From the NCBI RefSeq assembly GCF_000941055.1, contig NZ_CP007202.1, positions 182,001 to 246,000 on the forward strand: 64,000 nt of DNA, read 5' to 3'. Positions 46,253-55,519 of the stretch are shown piece after piece; the first letter of the stretch is position 1, and every line of letters starts with the position of its first letter. The position numbers and the translations under genes are program-made. This stretch comes from Siansivirga zeaxanthinifaciens CC-SAMT-1 (lineage in GTDB: Bacteria; Bacteroidota; Bacteroidia; Flavobacteriales; Flavobacteriaceae). The notes under the pieces are model-generated. The model saw only the letters and a list, made by a program, of their open reading frames with translations, had not been told where the DNA came from and did no database searches.

Positions 46253-46705
46253 TTATAATGTTACTACTTCTCCTCCAGCTGCTTCAATTGCGGCCTTAGC
46301 AGTAGCAGTAAATTTATGTGCAGATACTTTTAACTTAGCTTTTAACTCACCTCTTCCTAAAATTTTAACTAGGTCATTTTTCCCAATTAAACCATTATTG
46401 AAAAGGATTTCAAAATCTACTGTATCTGAAATTTTCTTATCGTCTACTAATAATTGAAGAGTATCTAAGTTAATACCTTGATATTCTACACGATTAATAT
46501 TTGTAAAACCAAATTTAGGCACACGTCTTTGAAGTGGCATTTGACCTCCTTCAAAACCAACCTTTTTAGAATAACCAGAACGTGATTTAGCTCCTTTGTG
46601 TCCGCGTGTAGCAGTACCACCTTTTCCAGAACCTTGTCCTCTACCTATTCTTTTTCCTTGATTTTTTACTGAACCTTCTGCAGGTTTTAAATTACTTAAA
46701 TCCAT
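46253..46705 (-). CDS. rplO: 50S ribosomal protein L15
   Basis: It has 150 residues from ATG 46705 (MDLSNLKPAEGSVK). A start 30 bp upstream would overlap rpmD's end. The GKRIGRGQGSGKGGTATRGH glycine/basic arm and GFEGGQMPLQRRVPKFGF identify uL15. It lies between rpmD and secY as usual. Confidence 0.96.
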   Translation of the reverse strand: MDLSNLKPAEGSVKNQGKRIGRGQGSGKGGTATRGHKGAKSRSGYSKKVGFEGGQMPLQRRVPKFGFTNINRVEYQGINLDTLQLLVDDKKISDTVDFEILFNNGLIGKNDLVKILGRGELKAKLKVSAHKFTATAKAAIEAAGGEVVTL

Positions 46706-46718
46706 TTTCAGTTTTATA

Positions 46719-46901
46719 TTATTTTGTTTCTTCAACAGAAACTAAATGTGAAACTTTAGCAACCATACCAAGTACACTTGATGTGGCATCGTGCTCTACA
46801 ACTTGACCAATCTTTTTTAAACCAAGAGATTCAAGTATTCTTTTTTGTCTAAGCGGTTTATTGATATCGCTTTTAACTTTTGTTACTTTAATTTTTGCCA
46901 T
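46719..46901 (-). CDS. rpmD: 50S ribosomal protein L30
   Basis: It has 60 residues from ATG 46901 (MAKIKVTKVKSDINKP). The longer frame begins inside rpsE and is rejected. RILESLGLKKIGQVVEHD and the C-terminal GMVAKVSHLVSVEE are the uL30 pattern. It lies 10 bp after rpsE. Confidence 0.95.
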   Translation of the reverse strand: MAKIKVTKVKSDINKPLRQKRILESLGLKKIGQVVEHDATSSVLGMVAKVSHLVSVEETK

Positions 46902-46911
46902 CTCTTTTATT

Positions 46912-47436
46912 TTAAGCTTTAAATACTTGTTCAAGTGTAATTCCTCTATCACGAGCAATTGCATTAGCATCTCTTAATTGTAATAAAGCATCGAAAGTTG
47001 CTTTAACTACGTTATGAGGGTTAGATGAACCTTGAGATTTAGATAATACATCATGTACACCTACGGCCTCAAGTACTGTTCTAACAGCACCACCTGCAAT
47101 AACACCTGTACCAGGAGCAGCTGGAATAATATTTACTCTAGCTCCACCATATTTACCTTTTTGTTCGTGTGGTAAAGTCCCTTTAAGAATAGGTATTCTT
47201 ACTAAATTCTTTTTAGCATCTTCAACAGCTTTTGCTATTGCGCTTGCTACGTCTTTAGATTTACCTAAACCTTGACCTACAACACCAGCCTCATCACCAA
47301 CCACAACGATTGCCGAAAAACCAAATGCTCTACCACCTTTAGTTACTTTTGTAACTCTTTGTACACCAACCAAACGATCTTTAAGATCTAATCCGCTTGG
47401 TTTTACTAACTCTGCGCTTTTGTATTTACGATACAT
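46912..47436 (-). CDS. rpsE: 30S ribosomal protein S5
   Basis: It has 174 residues. The N-terminal double-stranded RNA-binding fold is [20 protein letters not shown], then [19 protein letters not shown]; the C-terminal fold has [21 protein letters not shown]5 guards decoding accuracy with S4 and S12. It lies 6 bp after rplR. Confidence 0.97.
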   Translation of the reverse strand: MYRKYKSAELVKPSGLDLKDRLVGVQRVTKVTKGGRAFGFSAIVVVGDEAGVVGQGLGKSKDVASAIAKAVEDAKKNLVRIPILKGTLPHEQKGKYGGARVNIIPAAPGTGVIAGGAVRTVLEAVGVHDVLSKSQGSSNPHNVVKATFDALLQLRDANAIARDRGITLEQVFKA

Positions 47437-47442
47437 AATTTC

Positions 47443-47799
47443 TTAGAATTTAAGTCCTGCTTCTCTAGCTCCTTCAGCTAATGATTTTACTCTTCCATGG
47501 TATAAATAACCACCTCTATCAAAAGCGATAGTTTCGATACCTGCCTTCATAGCTTTTTCAGCAATTGCCTTACCTACTAATTTGGCTACTTCAACTTTAG
47601 TTGCTTTAACAGAACTAATTTCTTTATCTTTTGAAGATGCTGCACTAATGGTAACACCAGTTACGTCATCTACAATTTGAGCATAAATTTCTTTATTGCT
47701 TCTAAAAACAGCTAATCTTGGTCTAGTTGCAGTACCTGAAACTATCTTGCGAATTCTGCTTTTAATTCTTATTCTTCTTTCGTATTTTGTCAATGCCAT
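47443..47799 (-). CDS. rplR: 50S ribosomal protein L18
   Basis: It has 118 residues. [20 protein letters not shown] and [18 protein letters not shown], then [20 protein letters not shown] with the final REAGLKF, match uL18, which binds 5S rRNA. It lies 10 bp after rplF. Confidence 0.97.
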   Translation of the reverse strand: MALTKYERRIRIKSRIRKIVSGTATRPRLAVFRSNKEIYAQIVDDVTGVTISAASSKDKEISSVKATKVEVAKLVGKAIAEKAMKAGIETIAFDRGGYLYHGRVKSLAEGAREAGLKF

Positions 47800-47809
47800 A
47801 ACTAAATTA

Positions 47810-48352
47810 TTAAGCTGATTTACCTGCTTTTCTTCTTAAAACTTCACCAACAAACTTGATACCTTTTCCTTTGTAAGGCTCTGGTCTTCTAAAACCACGT
47901 ATCTTTGCAGCTACTTGACCTACAAGTTGTTTATCATGAGAAGTTAGTTTTATAATTGGATTTTTACCTTTCTCTGAAACAGTTTCAACATTAACTTCTG
48001 GAGCTAATTCTAAAACTATTGCGTGAGAGAAACCTAAAGCTAACTCAAGTTTTTGACCTTGGTTACTTGCTCTATATCCAACACCTACCAACTCTAATTG
48101 TTTAGTCCATCCTTTAGATACACCTTCAATCATGTTACGCATTAATGATCTATATAAACCATGTTTAGCTTTTTGATCTTTAGTATCTGAAGAACGTGTT
48201 ACCATCACATTTCCATCTTCAACTTTAATATCTACAGAATCAAAATTTTGAGATAATTCTCCTAATTTTCCTTTTACTGTAACTACTCCGTCTTTTATAT
48301 CAACTGTAACGCCTTGTGGAATTACTACTGGGTTATTACCTATTCTTGACAT
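47810..48352 (-). CDS. rplF: 50S ribosomal protein L6
   Basis: It has 180 residues, two similar domains. [15 protein letters not shown] starts the first; the C-terminal rRNA-binding signature is [20 protein letters not shown]. It lies 11 bp after rpsH. Confidence 0.97.
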   Translation of the reverse strand: MSRIGNNPVVIPQGVTVDIKDGVVTVKGKLGELSQNFDSVDIKVEDGNVMVTRSSDTKDQKAKHGLYRSLMRNMIEGVSKGWTKQLELVGVGYRASNQGQKLELALGFSHAIVLELAPEVNVETVSEKGKNPIIKLTSHDKQLVGQVAAKIRGFRRPEPYKGKGIKFVGEVLRRKAGKSA

Positions 48353-48363
48353 TTCTTATCTTT

Positions 48364-48762
48364 TTAGTAAACGTAACATAAAACTTCTCCACCTACGTTA
48401 TCTCTTTTGGCTTGTTTGCCCGTCATTACTCCATGAGAAGTAGAAACGATAGCAATACCAAGACCATTAAGAATTCTAGGTAGTTCTTTAGAACTTGCAT
48501 ACTTACGTAAACCTGGTTTACTTATTCTTTCAATCTTTTTAATTACAGGCTCTTTTGTTTCTTTGTTGTACTTAAGAGCTATTTTAATAGTTCCTTGTAC
48601 TGTAGAATCATCAAACTTGTAACTTAAAATATATCCTTGTTCGAATAATATTTTTGTGATGTCTTTTTTAAGATTAGATGCTGGGATCTCAACCACTCTG
48701 TGGTTAGCACGCACTGCATTTCTAATTCTTGTCAAATAATCCGCTATTGGATCTGTGTACAT
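48364..48762 (-). CDS. rpsH: 30S ribosomal protein S8
   Basis: It has 132 residues. DPIADYLTRIRNAVRANH opens it; RISKPGLRKYASSKELPRIL and GIAIVSTSHGVMTGKQAKRD are the conserved 16S-contacting segments. In E. coli S8 represses the spc operon; no matching mRNA site was looked for here. It lies 69 bp after rpsN. Confidence 0.97.
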   Translation of the reverse strand: MYTDPIADYLTRIRNAVRANHRVVEIPASNLKKDITKILFEQGYILSYKFDDSTVQGTIKIALKYNKETKEPVIKKIERISKPGLRKYASSKELPRILNGLGIAIVSTSHGVMTGKQAKRDNVGGEVLCYVY

Positions 48763-48831
48763 AATGAATTGATTTTGTGACTTTGGTTTTCAACTTTTTG
48801 TTGAACCTTAAATCTGATTATTAAAATAATA

Positions 48832-49101
48832 TTACCAACTTGCTTTTCTTACACCAGGAATAAGGCCTTGGTTAGCCATTTCTCTAAAAGTAACACGTGA
48901 GATACCAAATGTTCTCATGTAACCTCTAGGTCTTCCTGTTAATTTACATCTATTATGTTGACGAATTGGAGAAGCATTTTTTGGTAACTTTTGTAATGCT
49001 TCATAATCTCCAGCTTCTTTTAAAGCTTTACGTTTTTCAGCATATTTAGCTACTGTTTTAGCTCTTTTTACCTCGCGGGCTTTCATTGATTCTTTAGCCA
49101 T
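48832..49101 (-). CDS. rpsN: 30S ribosomal protein S14
   Basis: It has 89 residues, the long zinc-free form: there is no CxxC pair. [20 protein letters not shown] and [18 protein letters not shown] are the C-terminal uS14 signatures. It lies 3 bp after rplE. Confidence 0.97.
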   Translation of the reverse strand: MAKESMKAREVKRAKTVAKYAEKRKALKEAGDYEALQKLPKNASPIRQHNRCKLTGRPRGYMRTFGISRVTFREMANQGLIPGVRKASW

Positions 49102-49104
49102 AAC

Positions 49105-49656
49105 TTAGTTCTTTTGAAAAGGTAATCCTAATTCGGTTAATAATGATTTTGCTTCTTTATCTGTTTCGGCAGAAGTTACAAATGTAATATCCATTCCTGA
49201 GATTTTGTTAACTTTATCGATATTTATCTCAGGGAAAATGATTTGTTCAGTAATACCTAAATTGTAATTACCTCTTCCATCAAAACCTGAAGCTTTAATA
49301 CCGCTAAAATCTCTAACTCGTGGTAAAGCTGAAGTTACTAAACGATCTAAAAATTCATACATTCTTTCTCCGCGTAAAGTTACTTTTGCTCCAATTGGCA
49401 TACCTTTACGTAATTTGAAAGATGCAACGTCTTTTTTAGATATAGTTGCTATAGCTTTTTGTCCAGATATAGTAGTTAATTCTTCAACTGCATAGTCGAT
49501 TAACTTTTTGTCTGCAACAGCAGCTCCTACACCTTTAGATATTACTATCTTTTGTAGTTTAGGAACTTGCATTACATTTTTATATCCAAATTCTTCTGTA
49601 AGAGCAGCAATTACTTTGCTTTTATACTCTTCTTTTAGTCTCGGTGAATATGCCAT
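49105..49656 (-). CDS. rplE: 50S ribosomal protein L5
   Basis: It has 183 residues. [55 protein letters not shown] and [20 protein letters not shown] are the family blocks. It binds 5S rRNA and the P-site tRNA. It lies 2 bp after rplX. Confidence 0.97.
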   Translation of the reverse strand: MAYSPRLKEEYKSKVIAALTEEFGYKNVMQVPKLQKIVISKGVGAAVADKKLIDYAVEELTTISGQKAIATISKKDVASFKLRKGMPIGAKVTLRGERMYEFLDRLVTSALPRVRDFSGIKASGFDGRGNYNLGITEQIIFPEINIDKVNKISGMDITFVTSAETDKEAKSLLTELGLPFQKN

Positions 49657-49658
49657 AA

Positions 49659-49970
49659 CTATATTACTTCATTAGATTTTGTTGAAAATCTCACTTTCTT
49701 ATCACCTTCCATTTTGTAACCTACTCTTGTTGTTTCTCCTTTAGAGGTTAACAATGATAAGTTAGAAATGTGAATTGGTGCTTCTTTCTCTACGATTCCA
49801 CCTTGAGGGTTTTGTGCACTTGGTTTAGTATGTTTCTTAACCATGTTAATACCCTCAACAATCGCTTTGTTCTTATCTATCAATACTTTTTGTACTTTAC
49901 CTTCAGATCCTTTATGATCTCCAGCAATTACTCTAACAGTATCTCCAGTTTTTATTTTAAGCTTTGTCAT
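49659..49970 (-). CDS. rplX: 50S ribosomal protein L24
   Basis: It has 103 residues. The KOW motif is [20 protein letters not shown] (about 7-26); [20 protein letters not shown] and [12 protein letters not shown] follow. It starts assembly of the large subunit. It lies 14 bp after rplN. Confidence 0.97.
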   Translation of the reverse strand: MTKLKIKTGDTVRVIAGDHKGSEGKVQKVLIDKNKAIVEGINMVKKHTKPSAQNPQGGIVEKEAPIHISNLSLLTSKGETTRVGYKMEGDKKVRFSTKSNEVI

Positions 49971-49984
49971 CTTAATTTAATGTA

Positions 49985-50353
49985 TTAAAGCACTTCAGGT
50001 GCTAATGATACAATTTTCATGAATTGTTTATCACGAAGCTCTCTAGCAACAGGACCAAATACACGTGTACCTCTCATTTCTCCCGCAGGATTTAAAAGCA
50101 CACAAGCATTATCATCGAATCTAATATAAGATCCATCTGGTCTTCTTACTTCTTTTACAGTACGAACAACAACAGCTGTTGAAACTGCACCTTTTTTAAC
50201 GTTTCCGTTTGGTGTAGCGTCTTTTACAGAAACAACAATTTTGTCTCCTACTGATGCGTATCTTCTTTTAGTACCACCTAGAACACGTATTGTTAATACT
50301 TCTTTTGCTCCAGTGTTGTCTGCTACTTTTAATCTTGATTCTTGCTGTACCAT
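49985..50353 (-). CDS. rplN: 50S ribosomal protein L14
   Basis: It has 122 residues. [20 protein letters not shown] at the start and [20 protein letters not shown] near the end are diagnostic. It is the binding partner of RsfS, which is also encoded in this window. It lies 2 bp after rpsQ. Confidence 0.97.
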   Translation of the reverse strand: MVQQESRLKVADNTGAKEVLTIRVLGGTKRRYASVGDKIVVSVKDATPNGNVKKGAVSTAVVVRTVKEVRRPDGSYIRFDDNACVLLNPAGEMRGTRVFGPVARELRDKQFMKIVSLAPEVL

Positions 50354-50355
50354 AA

Positions 50356-50613
50356 TTATTTAGCTCTTTCTATGATTTCAACTAATCTCCAACATTTAGA
50401 TTTACTTAAAGGTCTTGTTTCCATGATTCTTACAGTATCTCCAATGTTACAATCGTTTGTTTCGTCGTGTGCAACATATTTTTTTGTTTTTAACACGAAC
50501 TTACCATACATAGGGTGTTTTACTTTTTTAACTTCAGAAACCACAATTGACTTCTGCATTTTGTTACTTGTAACAACTCCTATACGTTCTTTTCTTAAAT
50601 TTCTTGTTTCCAT
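50356..50613 (-). CDS. rpsQ: 30S ribosomal protein S17
   Basis: It has 85 residues, OB fold: [40 protein letters not shown], then [20 protein letters not shown]. It lies 12 bp after rpmC. Confidence 0.97.
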   Translation of the reverse strand: METRNLRKERIGVVTSNKMQKSIVVSEVKKVKHPMYGKFVLKTKKYVAHDETNDCNIGDTVRIMETRPLSKSKCWRLVEIIERAK

Positions 50614-50625
50614 CTTTTAGCAGAA

Positions 50626-50817
50626 TTATTGTAATTCTCTTTTAGTTAATTCTGTCGCAATTCTTGCTACGGTACGTCTTATTGTACGTAATTGAATTGG
50701 ATTTTCTAAAGGAGATATTGCATGAGCTAATTTTAGGTCTGAATAACTCTTTTTAACTTCACCTAGTTTCTCTTGTAACTCGGCTACTGATAATTCTTTA
50801 ATTTCTGATTGTTTCAT
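50626..50817 (-). CDS. rpmC: 50S ribosomal protein L29
   Basis: It has 63 residues from ATG 50817 (MKQSEIKELSVAELQEKLGE). A longer frame would begin inside rplP. NPIQLRTIRRTVARIATEL is the second helix of the two-helix uL29. It lies 13 bp after rplP. Confidence 0.95.
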   Translation of the reverse strand: MKQSEIKELSVAELQEKLGEVKKSYSDLKLAHAISPLENPIQLRTIRRTVARIATELTKRELQ

Positions 50818-50830
50818 AATATCAAATAAA

Positions 50831-51250
50831 TTATGCTTCGTAATCGCGAGCAATTATAAACTTAGTTTGAACAGGTAATTTTTGAGCTGCTAAACGTAAC
50901 GCTTCTTTAGCGATATCTAGAGATACTCCTCCTATTTCAAATAACACTCTACCTGGTTTAATAACAGCTACCCAATACTCAACGGCACCTTTACCTTTAC
51001 CCATACGTACTTCAAGAGGCTTTTTTGTAATTGGCTTGTCTGGAAATATTTTAATCCAAAGTTGCCCTTCTCTTTTCATGTAACGTGTAGCGGCAATACG
51101 AGCTGCTTCAATTTGACGTGATGTTAAAAAATTCGAGTCTAACGATTTTATACCAAAAGTACCGTTTGAAAGTTGATGTCCTCTTTGAGAGAGACCTTTC
51201 ATACGTCCTTTTTGTTGCTTACGAAATTTTGTTCTTTTAGGCTGTAACAT
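50831..51250 (-). CDS. rplP: 50S ribosomal protein L16
   Basis: It has 139 residues. [20 protein letters not shown] begins the basic arm; [20 protein letters not shown] is the loop next to the peptidyl transferase and CCA end. It lies 21 bp after rpsC. Confidence 0.97.
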   Translation of the reverse strand: MLQPKRTKFRKQQKGRMKGLSQRGHQLSNGTFGIKSLDSNFLTSRQIEAARIAATRYMKREGQLWIKIFPDKPITKKPLEVRMGKGKGAVEYWVAVIKPGRVLFEIGGVSLDIAKEALRLAAQKLPVQTKFIIARDYEA

Positions 51251-51271
51251 TTTTCTTTACTTTATAAAAAA

Positions 51272-51997
51272 TTACTTTCTACGACGAGGTTTGGAATTAT
51301 TTCCACCGCGACTTCCGGCATTACCTTTTCCTTGCTTTTTGGCTAAACCAACAAGCGGAGAAAGTTCTCTTTTACCATATACTTCACCTTTCATGATCCA
51401 TACTTTTACACCTAATCTACCATAAGTAGTGTGTGCTTCAACTAAAGCATAATCAATATCGGCTCTGAAGGTTGATAAAGGAATACGTCCTTCTTTGTAG
51501 TGTTCAGAACGTGCCATTTCAGCACCATTTAAACGTCCACTAATTTGAACTTTAATTCCTTCAGCATTCATACGCATTGTAGCAGCGATAGCCATCTTAA
51601 TTGCACGTCTGTATGAAATTCTGTTTTCAATTTGACGAGCAATACTAGATCCTACTAAAAATGCATCAAGTTCAGGTCTTTTAATTTCAAAGATGTTAAT
51701 CTGAACTTCTTTTCCAGTAATTTTTTTAAGCTCTTCTTTTAACTTGTCTACCTCTTGACCGCCTTTACCAATAATGATACCTGGACGAGCCGTTGTGATA
51801 GTAACGGTTACAAGTTTAAGCGTACGCTCAATAATTACTCTACTTACACTAGCTTTAGATAAACGTACATGTACGTATTTTCTAATCTTATCGTCTTCGG
51901 CAAGCTTATCTCCATAATCATTACCTCCGTACCAGTTAGATTCCCATCCTCTGATAATACCTAAGCGATTTCCGATTGGATTTGTTTTTTGTCCCAT
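51272..51997 (-). CDS. rpsC: 30S ribosomal protein S3
   Basis: It has 241 residues. [20 protein letters not shown], the KH motif [20 protein letters not shown] (about 63-82), and the C-terminal domain with [20 protein letters not shown] and [13 protein letters not shown]. Tail basic and Gly/Asn rich. It forms part of the mRNA entry helicase site. It lies 9 bp after rplV. Confidence 0.97.
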   Translation of the reverse strand: MGQKTNPIGNRLGIIRGWESNWYGGNDYGDKLAEDDKIRKYVHVRLSKASVSRVIIERTLKLVTVTITTARPGIIIGKGGQEVDKLKEELKKITGKEVQINIFEIKRPELDAFLVGSSIARQIENRISYRRAIKMAIAATMRMNAEGIKVQISGRLNGAEMARSEHYKEGRIPLSTFRADIDYALVEAHTTYGRLGVKVWIMKGEVYGKRELSPLVGLAKKQGKGNAGSRGGNNSKPRRRK

Positions 51998-52006
51998 ACT
52001 TCTATC

Positions 52007-52414
52007 CTAGCTTTGTGTGTTATTATTAGCTCCAACAACGATTGTTACGTGGTTAGAACGTTTTCTTATTCTGTGTGCACGACCTTGTGGTGCTGGACGT
52101 AATCTTTTTAACATTGATCCGCCATCTACTCTAATTTCTTTTACAACCAATTCAGCATCTTCAATGCTAGCCTCTTCGTTTTTAGATTGCCAGTTTGCAA
52201 TTGCAGACAATAACAATTTCTCTAAACGACCAGAAGCTTCTTTCTGGTTGAATTTTAAGATATTAAGTGCTTTCTCTACTTTTTCACCTCTTACTAAATC
52301 GGCTACTAAACGCATTTTTCTTGGTGATGTAGGACAGTTATTAAGTTTAGCAAAAGCAACTTGCTTTTTTCCTTCCTTAATAGCGGCTGCCATTTGTTTT
52401 TTACGACTTCCCAT
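52007..52414 (-). CDS. rplV: 50S ribosomal protein L22
   Basis: It has 135 residues. [20 protein letters not shown] and the extended-loop region [33 protein letters not shown] identify uL22; the loop lines the exit tunnel and is a macrolide resistance site. It lies 6 bp after rpsS. Confidence 0.97.
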   Translation of the reverse strand: MGSRKKQMAAAIKEGKKQVAFAKLNNCPTSPRKMRLVADLVRGEKVEKALNILKFNQKEASGRLEKLLLSAIANWQSKNEEASIEDAELVVKEIRVDGGSMLKRLRPAPQGRAHRIRKRSNHVTIVVGANNNTQS

Positions 52415-52420
52415 AGCTTA

Positions 52421-52699
52421 CTACTTTTTACCTTTGTTTTTAGCACCTGCATGTCCACGGAATGAACGTGTTGGTGAAAATTCTCCTAATTTATGACCTA
52501 CCATGTTTTCTGTTACATATACTGGTACAAATTGACGGCCATTGTGTACTGCTATGGTTTGTCCAACAAAATCTGGAGTAATCATACTTGCTCTTGACCA
52601 AGTTTTGATTACTGTTTTTTTGTTAGCCTCAACATTATCAGCTACTTTTTTCTCTAATTTATAATGAACGTAAGGTCCTTTTTTTAATGATCTTGCCAT
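52421..52699 (-). CDS. rpsS: 30S ribosomal protein S19
   Basis: It has 92 residues. [39 protein letters not shown] and [17 protein letters not shown] are uS19 landmarks. It lies in the 30S head with S13. It lies 3 bp after rplB. Confidence 0.97.
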   Translation of the reverse strand: MARSLKKGPYVHYKLEKKVADNVEANKKTVIKTWSRASMITPDFVGQTIAVHNGRQFVPVYVTENMVGHKLGEFSPTRSFRGHAGAKNKGKK

Positions 52700-52702
52700 G
52701 TC

Positions 52703-53527
52703 TTATTTCTTTCTACGTTCTACAATATATTTATTACTTGCATTCTTTTTAGAACGAGTTCTATATCCTTTAGCAGGAATACCGTTTCTAGAACGAGGGT
52801 GTCCACCTGAAGATTTACCTTCACCACCACCCATTGGGTGATCTACTGGATTCATTACTACCGGTCTAGTACGTGGTCTTCTACCTAACCATCTTGTTCT
52901 ACCTGCTTTACCAGATACTAATAACTGATGATCTGAATTAGAAACAACTCCTACAGTCGCTAAACAATTAACTAAAATTAATCTAGTTTCACCTGAAGGT
53001 AATTTAATTGTTGCAAACTTACCATCTCTTGCCATTAACTGAGCAAAAGCACCAGCACTACGAGCCATAACAGCACCTTGACCTGGACGTAACTCTACAC
53101 AAGAAATAATAGTTCCTAAAGGAATTTGACTTAGTGGCATTGCATTACCTATTTCTGGAGCTACATTATCTCCTGAAACAACAGTTTGACCTACTTGTAA
53201 ACCATTTTGAGCAATGATATATCTTTTCTCACCATCTTGATAATTCAATAAAGCAATAAAAGCGGTTCTGTTTGGATCGTATTCAATAGATTTAACTTCA
53301 GCTGGGATTCCCGCTTTGTCTCTTTTGAAATCGATAATACGATACTTCTTTTTATGACCACCACCTATGTAGCGCATGGTCATTTTTCCTTGACTGTTTC
53401 TACCACCAGACTTTTTATTCGGAGCTAATAAACTTTTCTCCGGCTTATCAGTAGTAATGGCGTCAAATCCATTTACTACTCTAAATCGCTGTCCTGGTGT
53501 GATTGGTTTTAATTTTCTTACTGACAT
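52703..53527 (-). CDS. rplB: 50S ribosomal protein L2
   Basis: It has 274 residues. [36 protein letters not shown] and the catalytic-centre histidine region [20 protein letters not shown] (about 222-241) identify uL2, needed for subunit joining and peptidyl transfer. It lies 10 bp after rplW. Confidence 0.97.
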   Translation of the reverse strand: MSVRKLKPITPGQRFRVVNGFDAITTDKPEKSLLAPNKKSGGRNSQGKMTMRYIGGGHKKKYRIIDFKRDKAGIPAEVKSIEYDPNRTAFIALLNYQDGEKRYIIAQNGLQVGQTVVSGDNVAPEIGNAMPLSQIPLGTIISCVELRPGQGAVMARSAGAFAQLMARDGKFATIKLPSGETRLILVNCLATVGVVSNSDHQLLVSGKAGRTRWLGRRPRTRPVVMNPVDHPMGGGEGKSSGGHPRSRNGIPAKGYRTRSKKNASNKYIVERRKK

Positions 53528-53537
53528 TTTTGTCTAA

Positions 53538-53828
53538 TTACATGTTACTGTATAAATCAATCATTTCACCTTCCGCCAGTTGTACAATTGCTTTTTTAAC
53601 AGCATTTGTTTTACCATGTTGAATACCTGTTTTTGTAAAACGGGTTCTTCTATCTGGACGGACATTTATAGTACGAACTTTTTCAACAGAAACACCATAA
53701 GCAGCTTCAACCGCTTTTTTAATTTCTACCTTGTTCGCCTTAGTTTTCACTGCGAATGTATAGCAGTTATTTAACTCGCTATTTGCTGTCGCTTTTTCTG
53801 TGATTATAGGTTTAATTAAGATACTCAT
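53538..53828 (-). CDS. rplW: 50S ribosomal protein L23
   Basis: It has 96 residues. IIKPIITEKA at the N-terminus (LIKPIITEKATANSELNNCY) and KANKVEIKKAVEAAYGVSVE, VRTINVRPDRRTRFTKTGI fit uL23, the docking site for trigger factor and SRP at the tunnel exit. It lies 5 bp after rplD. Confidence 0.97.
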   Translation of the reverse strand: MSILIKPIITEKATANSELNNCYTFAVKTKANKVEIKKAVEAAYGVSVEKVRTINVRPDRRTRFTKTGIQHGKTNAVKKAIVQLAEGEMIDLYSNM

Positions 53829-53833
53829 TGTTT

Positions 53834-54463
53834 CTATTTACTTAAATTTGATTCAATTCCTTCTAAAGCACCTTCTAAAAGAACTACTTGTCCCGCATTA
53901 AGTATTTTGTAAGTACTTAATTCTGAAGAAGTTATAACTTCTGAGCCTTTTAAATTGCGCGATGACAAATATACATTATTATTTGACCCACCCAACACAA
54001 ATAAAGATTTTTTATTCTCTAAGTTTAAGGCTTTTAGCACAGCGGTAAAATTCTTAGTTTTTGGAGTCTCAAAGTTGAAATCTTCTAAAACTGTAATTGA
54101 TTGTTCTCCCGCTTTAATACTTAAGGCTGATTTACGAGCTAAACGTTTAACATTCTTGTTAAGCTTGAAGCTATAATTTCTTGGTCTAGGACCAAACATA
54201 CGTCCACCACCTTTAAAAACACCAGACTTGATACTACCAGCTCTAGCTGTACCAGTTCCTTTTTGTTTTTTAATCTTACGAGTACTTCCAGAAATCTCAG
54301 CTCTTTCTTTCGATTTGTGAGTTCCTTGTCTTTGGTTTGCTAAATATTGTTTAACATCCAAGTATACTGCATGATTATTAGGCTCAATAGCAAATACATC
54401 TTGAGATAGGTCAACCTGTCTTCCTGTATCTTTTCCGTTTATATCTAAAACTGCTACTTTCAT
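53834..54463 (-). CDS. rplD: 50S ribosomal protein L4
   Basis: It has 209 residues. The tunnel-lining loop is [20 protein letters not shown] (about 69-88), then [21 protein letters not shown]4 represses the S10 operon in E. coli, which bears on the hairpins seen in the rpsJ-rplC spacer. Its start overlaps the rplC stop by 1 bp. Confidence 0.97.
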   Translation of the reverse strand: MKVAVLDINGKDTGRQVDLSQDVFAIEPNNHAVYLDVKQYLANQRQGTHKSKERAEISGSTRKIKKQKGTGTARAGSIKSGVFKGGGRMFGPRPRNYSFKLNKNVKRLARKSALSIKAGEQSITVLEDFNFETPKTKNFTAVLKALNLENKKSLFVLGGSNNNVYLSSRNLKGSEVITSSELSTYKILNAGQVVLLEGALEGIESNLSK

Positions 54464-55080
54464 TATTTTCTAATAATTACATAAGAATTTTTATGTCCAG
54501 GTACGCAACCTTTAACAACTAGTAGATTTTTATCTGCTACTACTTTTAAAACTCTTAAATTTTCAACTTTTACTGAGTCACCACCCATTCTTCCAGCCAT
54601 TTTCATGCCTTTGAATACTCTTGCAGGATAAGACGCAGCTCCAATAGATCCTGGTGCTCTTAAACGGTTATGTTGACCGTGAGTCGCTTGACCTACACCA
54701 CCAAAACCATGACGTTTTACAACACCTTGAAATCCTTTACCTTTTGATGTACCAGAGATATCAACAAATTCACCTTCGATGAAATGTTCTACTGTGATAG
54801 CATCACCTAATTTGTACTCCTCACCAAAACCTTTGAATTCTACGATTTTGCGTTTTACAGAAGTTCCTGCTTTTTTAGCGTGACCTATGTCAGCTTTAGT
54901 AGCACTTTTTTCTGTCGCGTCATCGAAACCAAGTTGAACGGCATTATAACCATCAACTTCTTCAGTTCTGACTTGGGTAACGATACATGGCCCAGCTTCA
55001 ATTACTGTACATGGAATGTTTTTTCCATTTTCATCGAAAATGCTGGTCATACCGATTTTTTTTCCTATTAACCCAGACAT
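54463..55080 (-). CDS. rplC: 50S ribosomal protein L3
   Basis: It has 205 residues. [20 protein letters not shown] starts it; [20 protein letters not shown] and [20 protein letters not shown] are the uL3 signatures. It lies after a 122-bp spacer from rpsJ holding two hairpins. Confidence 0.97.
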   Translation of the reverse strand: MSGLIGKKIGMTSIFDENGKNIPCTVIEAGPCIVTQVRTEEVDGYNAVQLGFDDATEKSATKADIGHAKKAGTSVKRKIVEFKGFGEEYKLGDAITVEHFIEGEFVDISGTSKGKGFQGVVKRHGFGGVGQATHGQHNRLRAPGSIGAASYPARVFKGMKMAGRMGGDSVKVENLRVLKVVADKNLLVVKGCVPGHKNSYVIIRK

Positions 55081-55120
55081 ATTTATTAATTATTAATTGT
55101 TACTATTCTTTATTTAAAAC

Positions 55121-55149
55121 TCAAGGCTGAAAATACATCTCAGCCTTGA
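55121..55149 (-). promoter_or_regulatory. Hairpin in the rpsJ-rplC spacer
   Basis: TCAAGGCTGA (55121-55130) and TCAGCCTTGA (55140-55149) form a perfect 10-bp stem with a 9-nt loop. A weaker one (CCTAAC/GTTAAGG, one bulge, about 55172-55190) lies upstream in transcription order. Only a poor U run follows on the minus strand, so a simple terminator is doubtful. An r-protein binding leader, processing site or partial attenuator is possible. Confidence 0.5.
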
Positions 55150-55202
55150 ATTGTATTTTTCCGTTTTTCCCTAACCGTCGTTAAGGACATGTTTACGATT
55201 AC

Positions 55203-55508
55203 TTAAACTTTAATCTCTACTTCAACACCACTTGGCAATTCAAGTTTCATTAAAGCATCAATTGTTTTAGAAGATGAAGAATAAATATCTAATAATCTCT
55301 TATAAGAGCTTAATTGAAATTGTTCTCTAGACTTCTTATTTACGTGAGGTGAACGTAATACAGTAAATATTTTCTTGTTTGTAGGTAATGGAATTGGTCC
55401 TGTTACTACAGCTCCAGTACTTTTTACTGTTTTAACAATCTTATCGGCAGATTTATCTACCAAATTGTGATCGTATGATTTTAATTTTATTCTGATTTTT
55501 TGACTCAT
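55203..55508 (-). CDS. rpsJ: 30S ribosomal protein S10
   Basis: It has 101 residues. [60 protein letters not shown] and [11 protein letters not shown] are uS10 throughout. It also acts in transcription antitermination as NusE. It lies 11 bp after fusA, joining str and S10 operons; no tuf gene is between them. Confidence 0.97.
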   Translation of the reverse strand: MSQKIRIKLKSYDHNLVDKSADKIVKTVKSTGAVVTGPIPLPTNKKIFTVLRSPHVNKKSREQFQLSSYKRLLDIYSSSSKTIDALMKLELPSGVEVEIKV

Positions 55509-55519
55509 TTTCTTAGATT

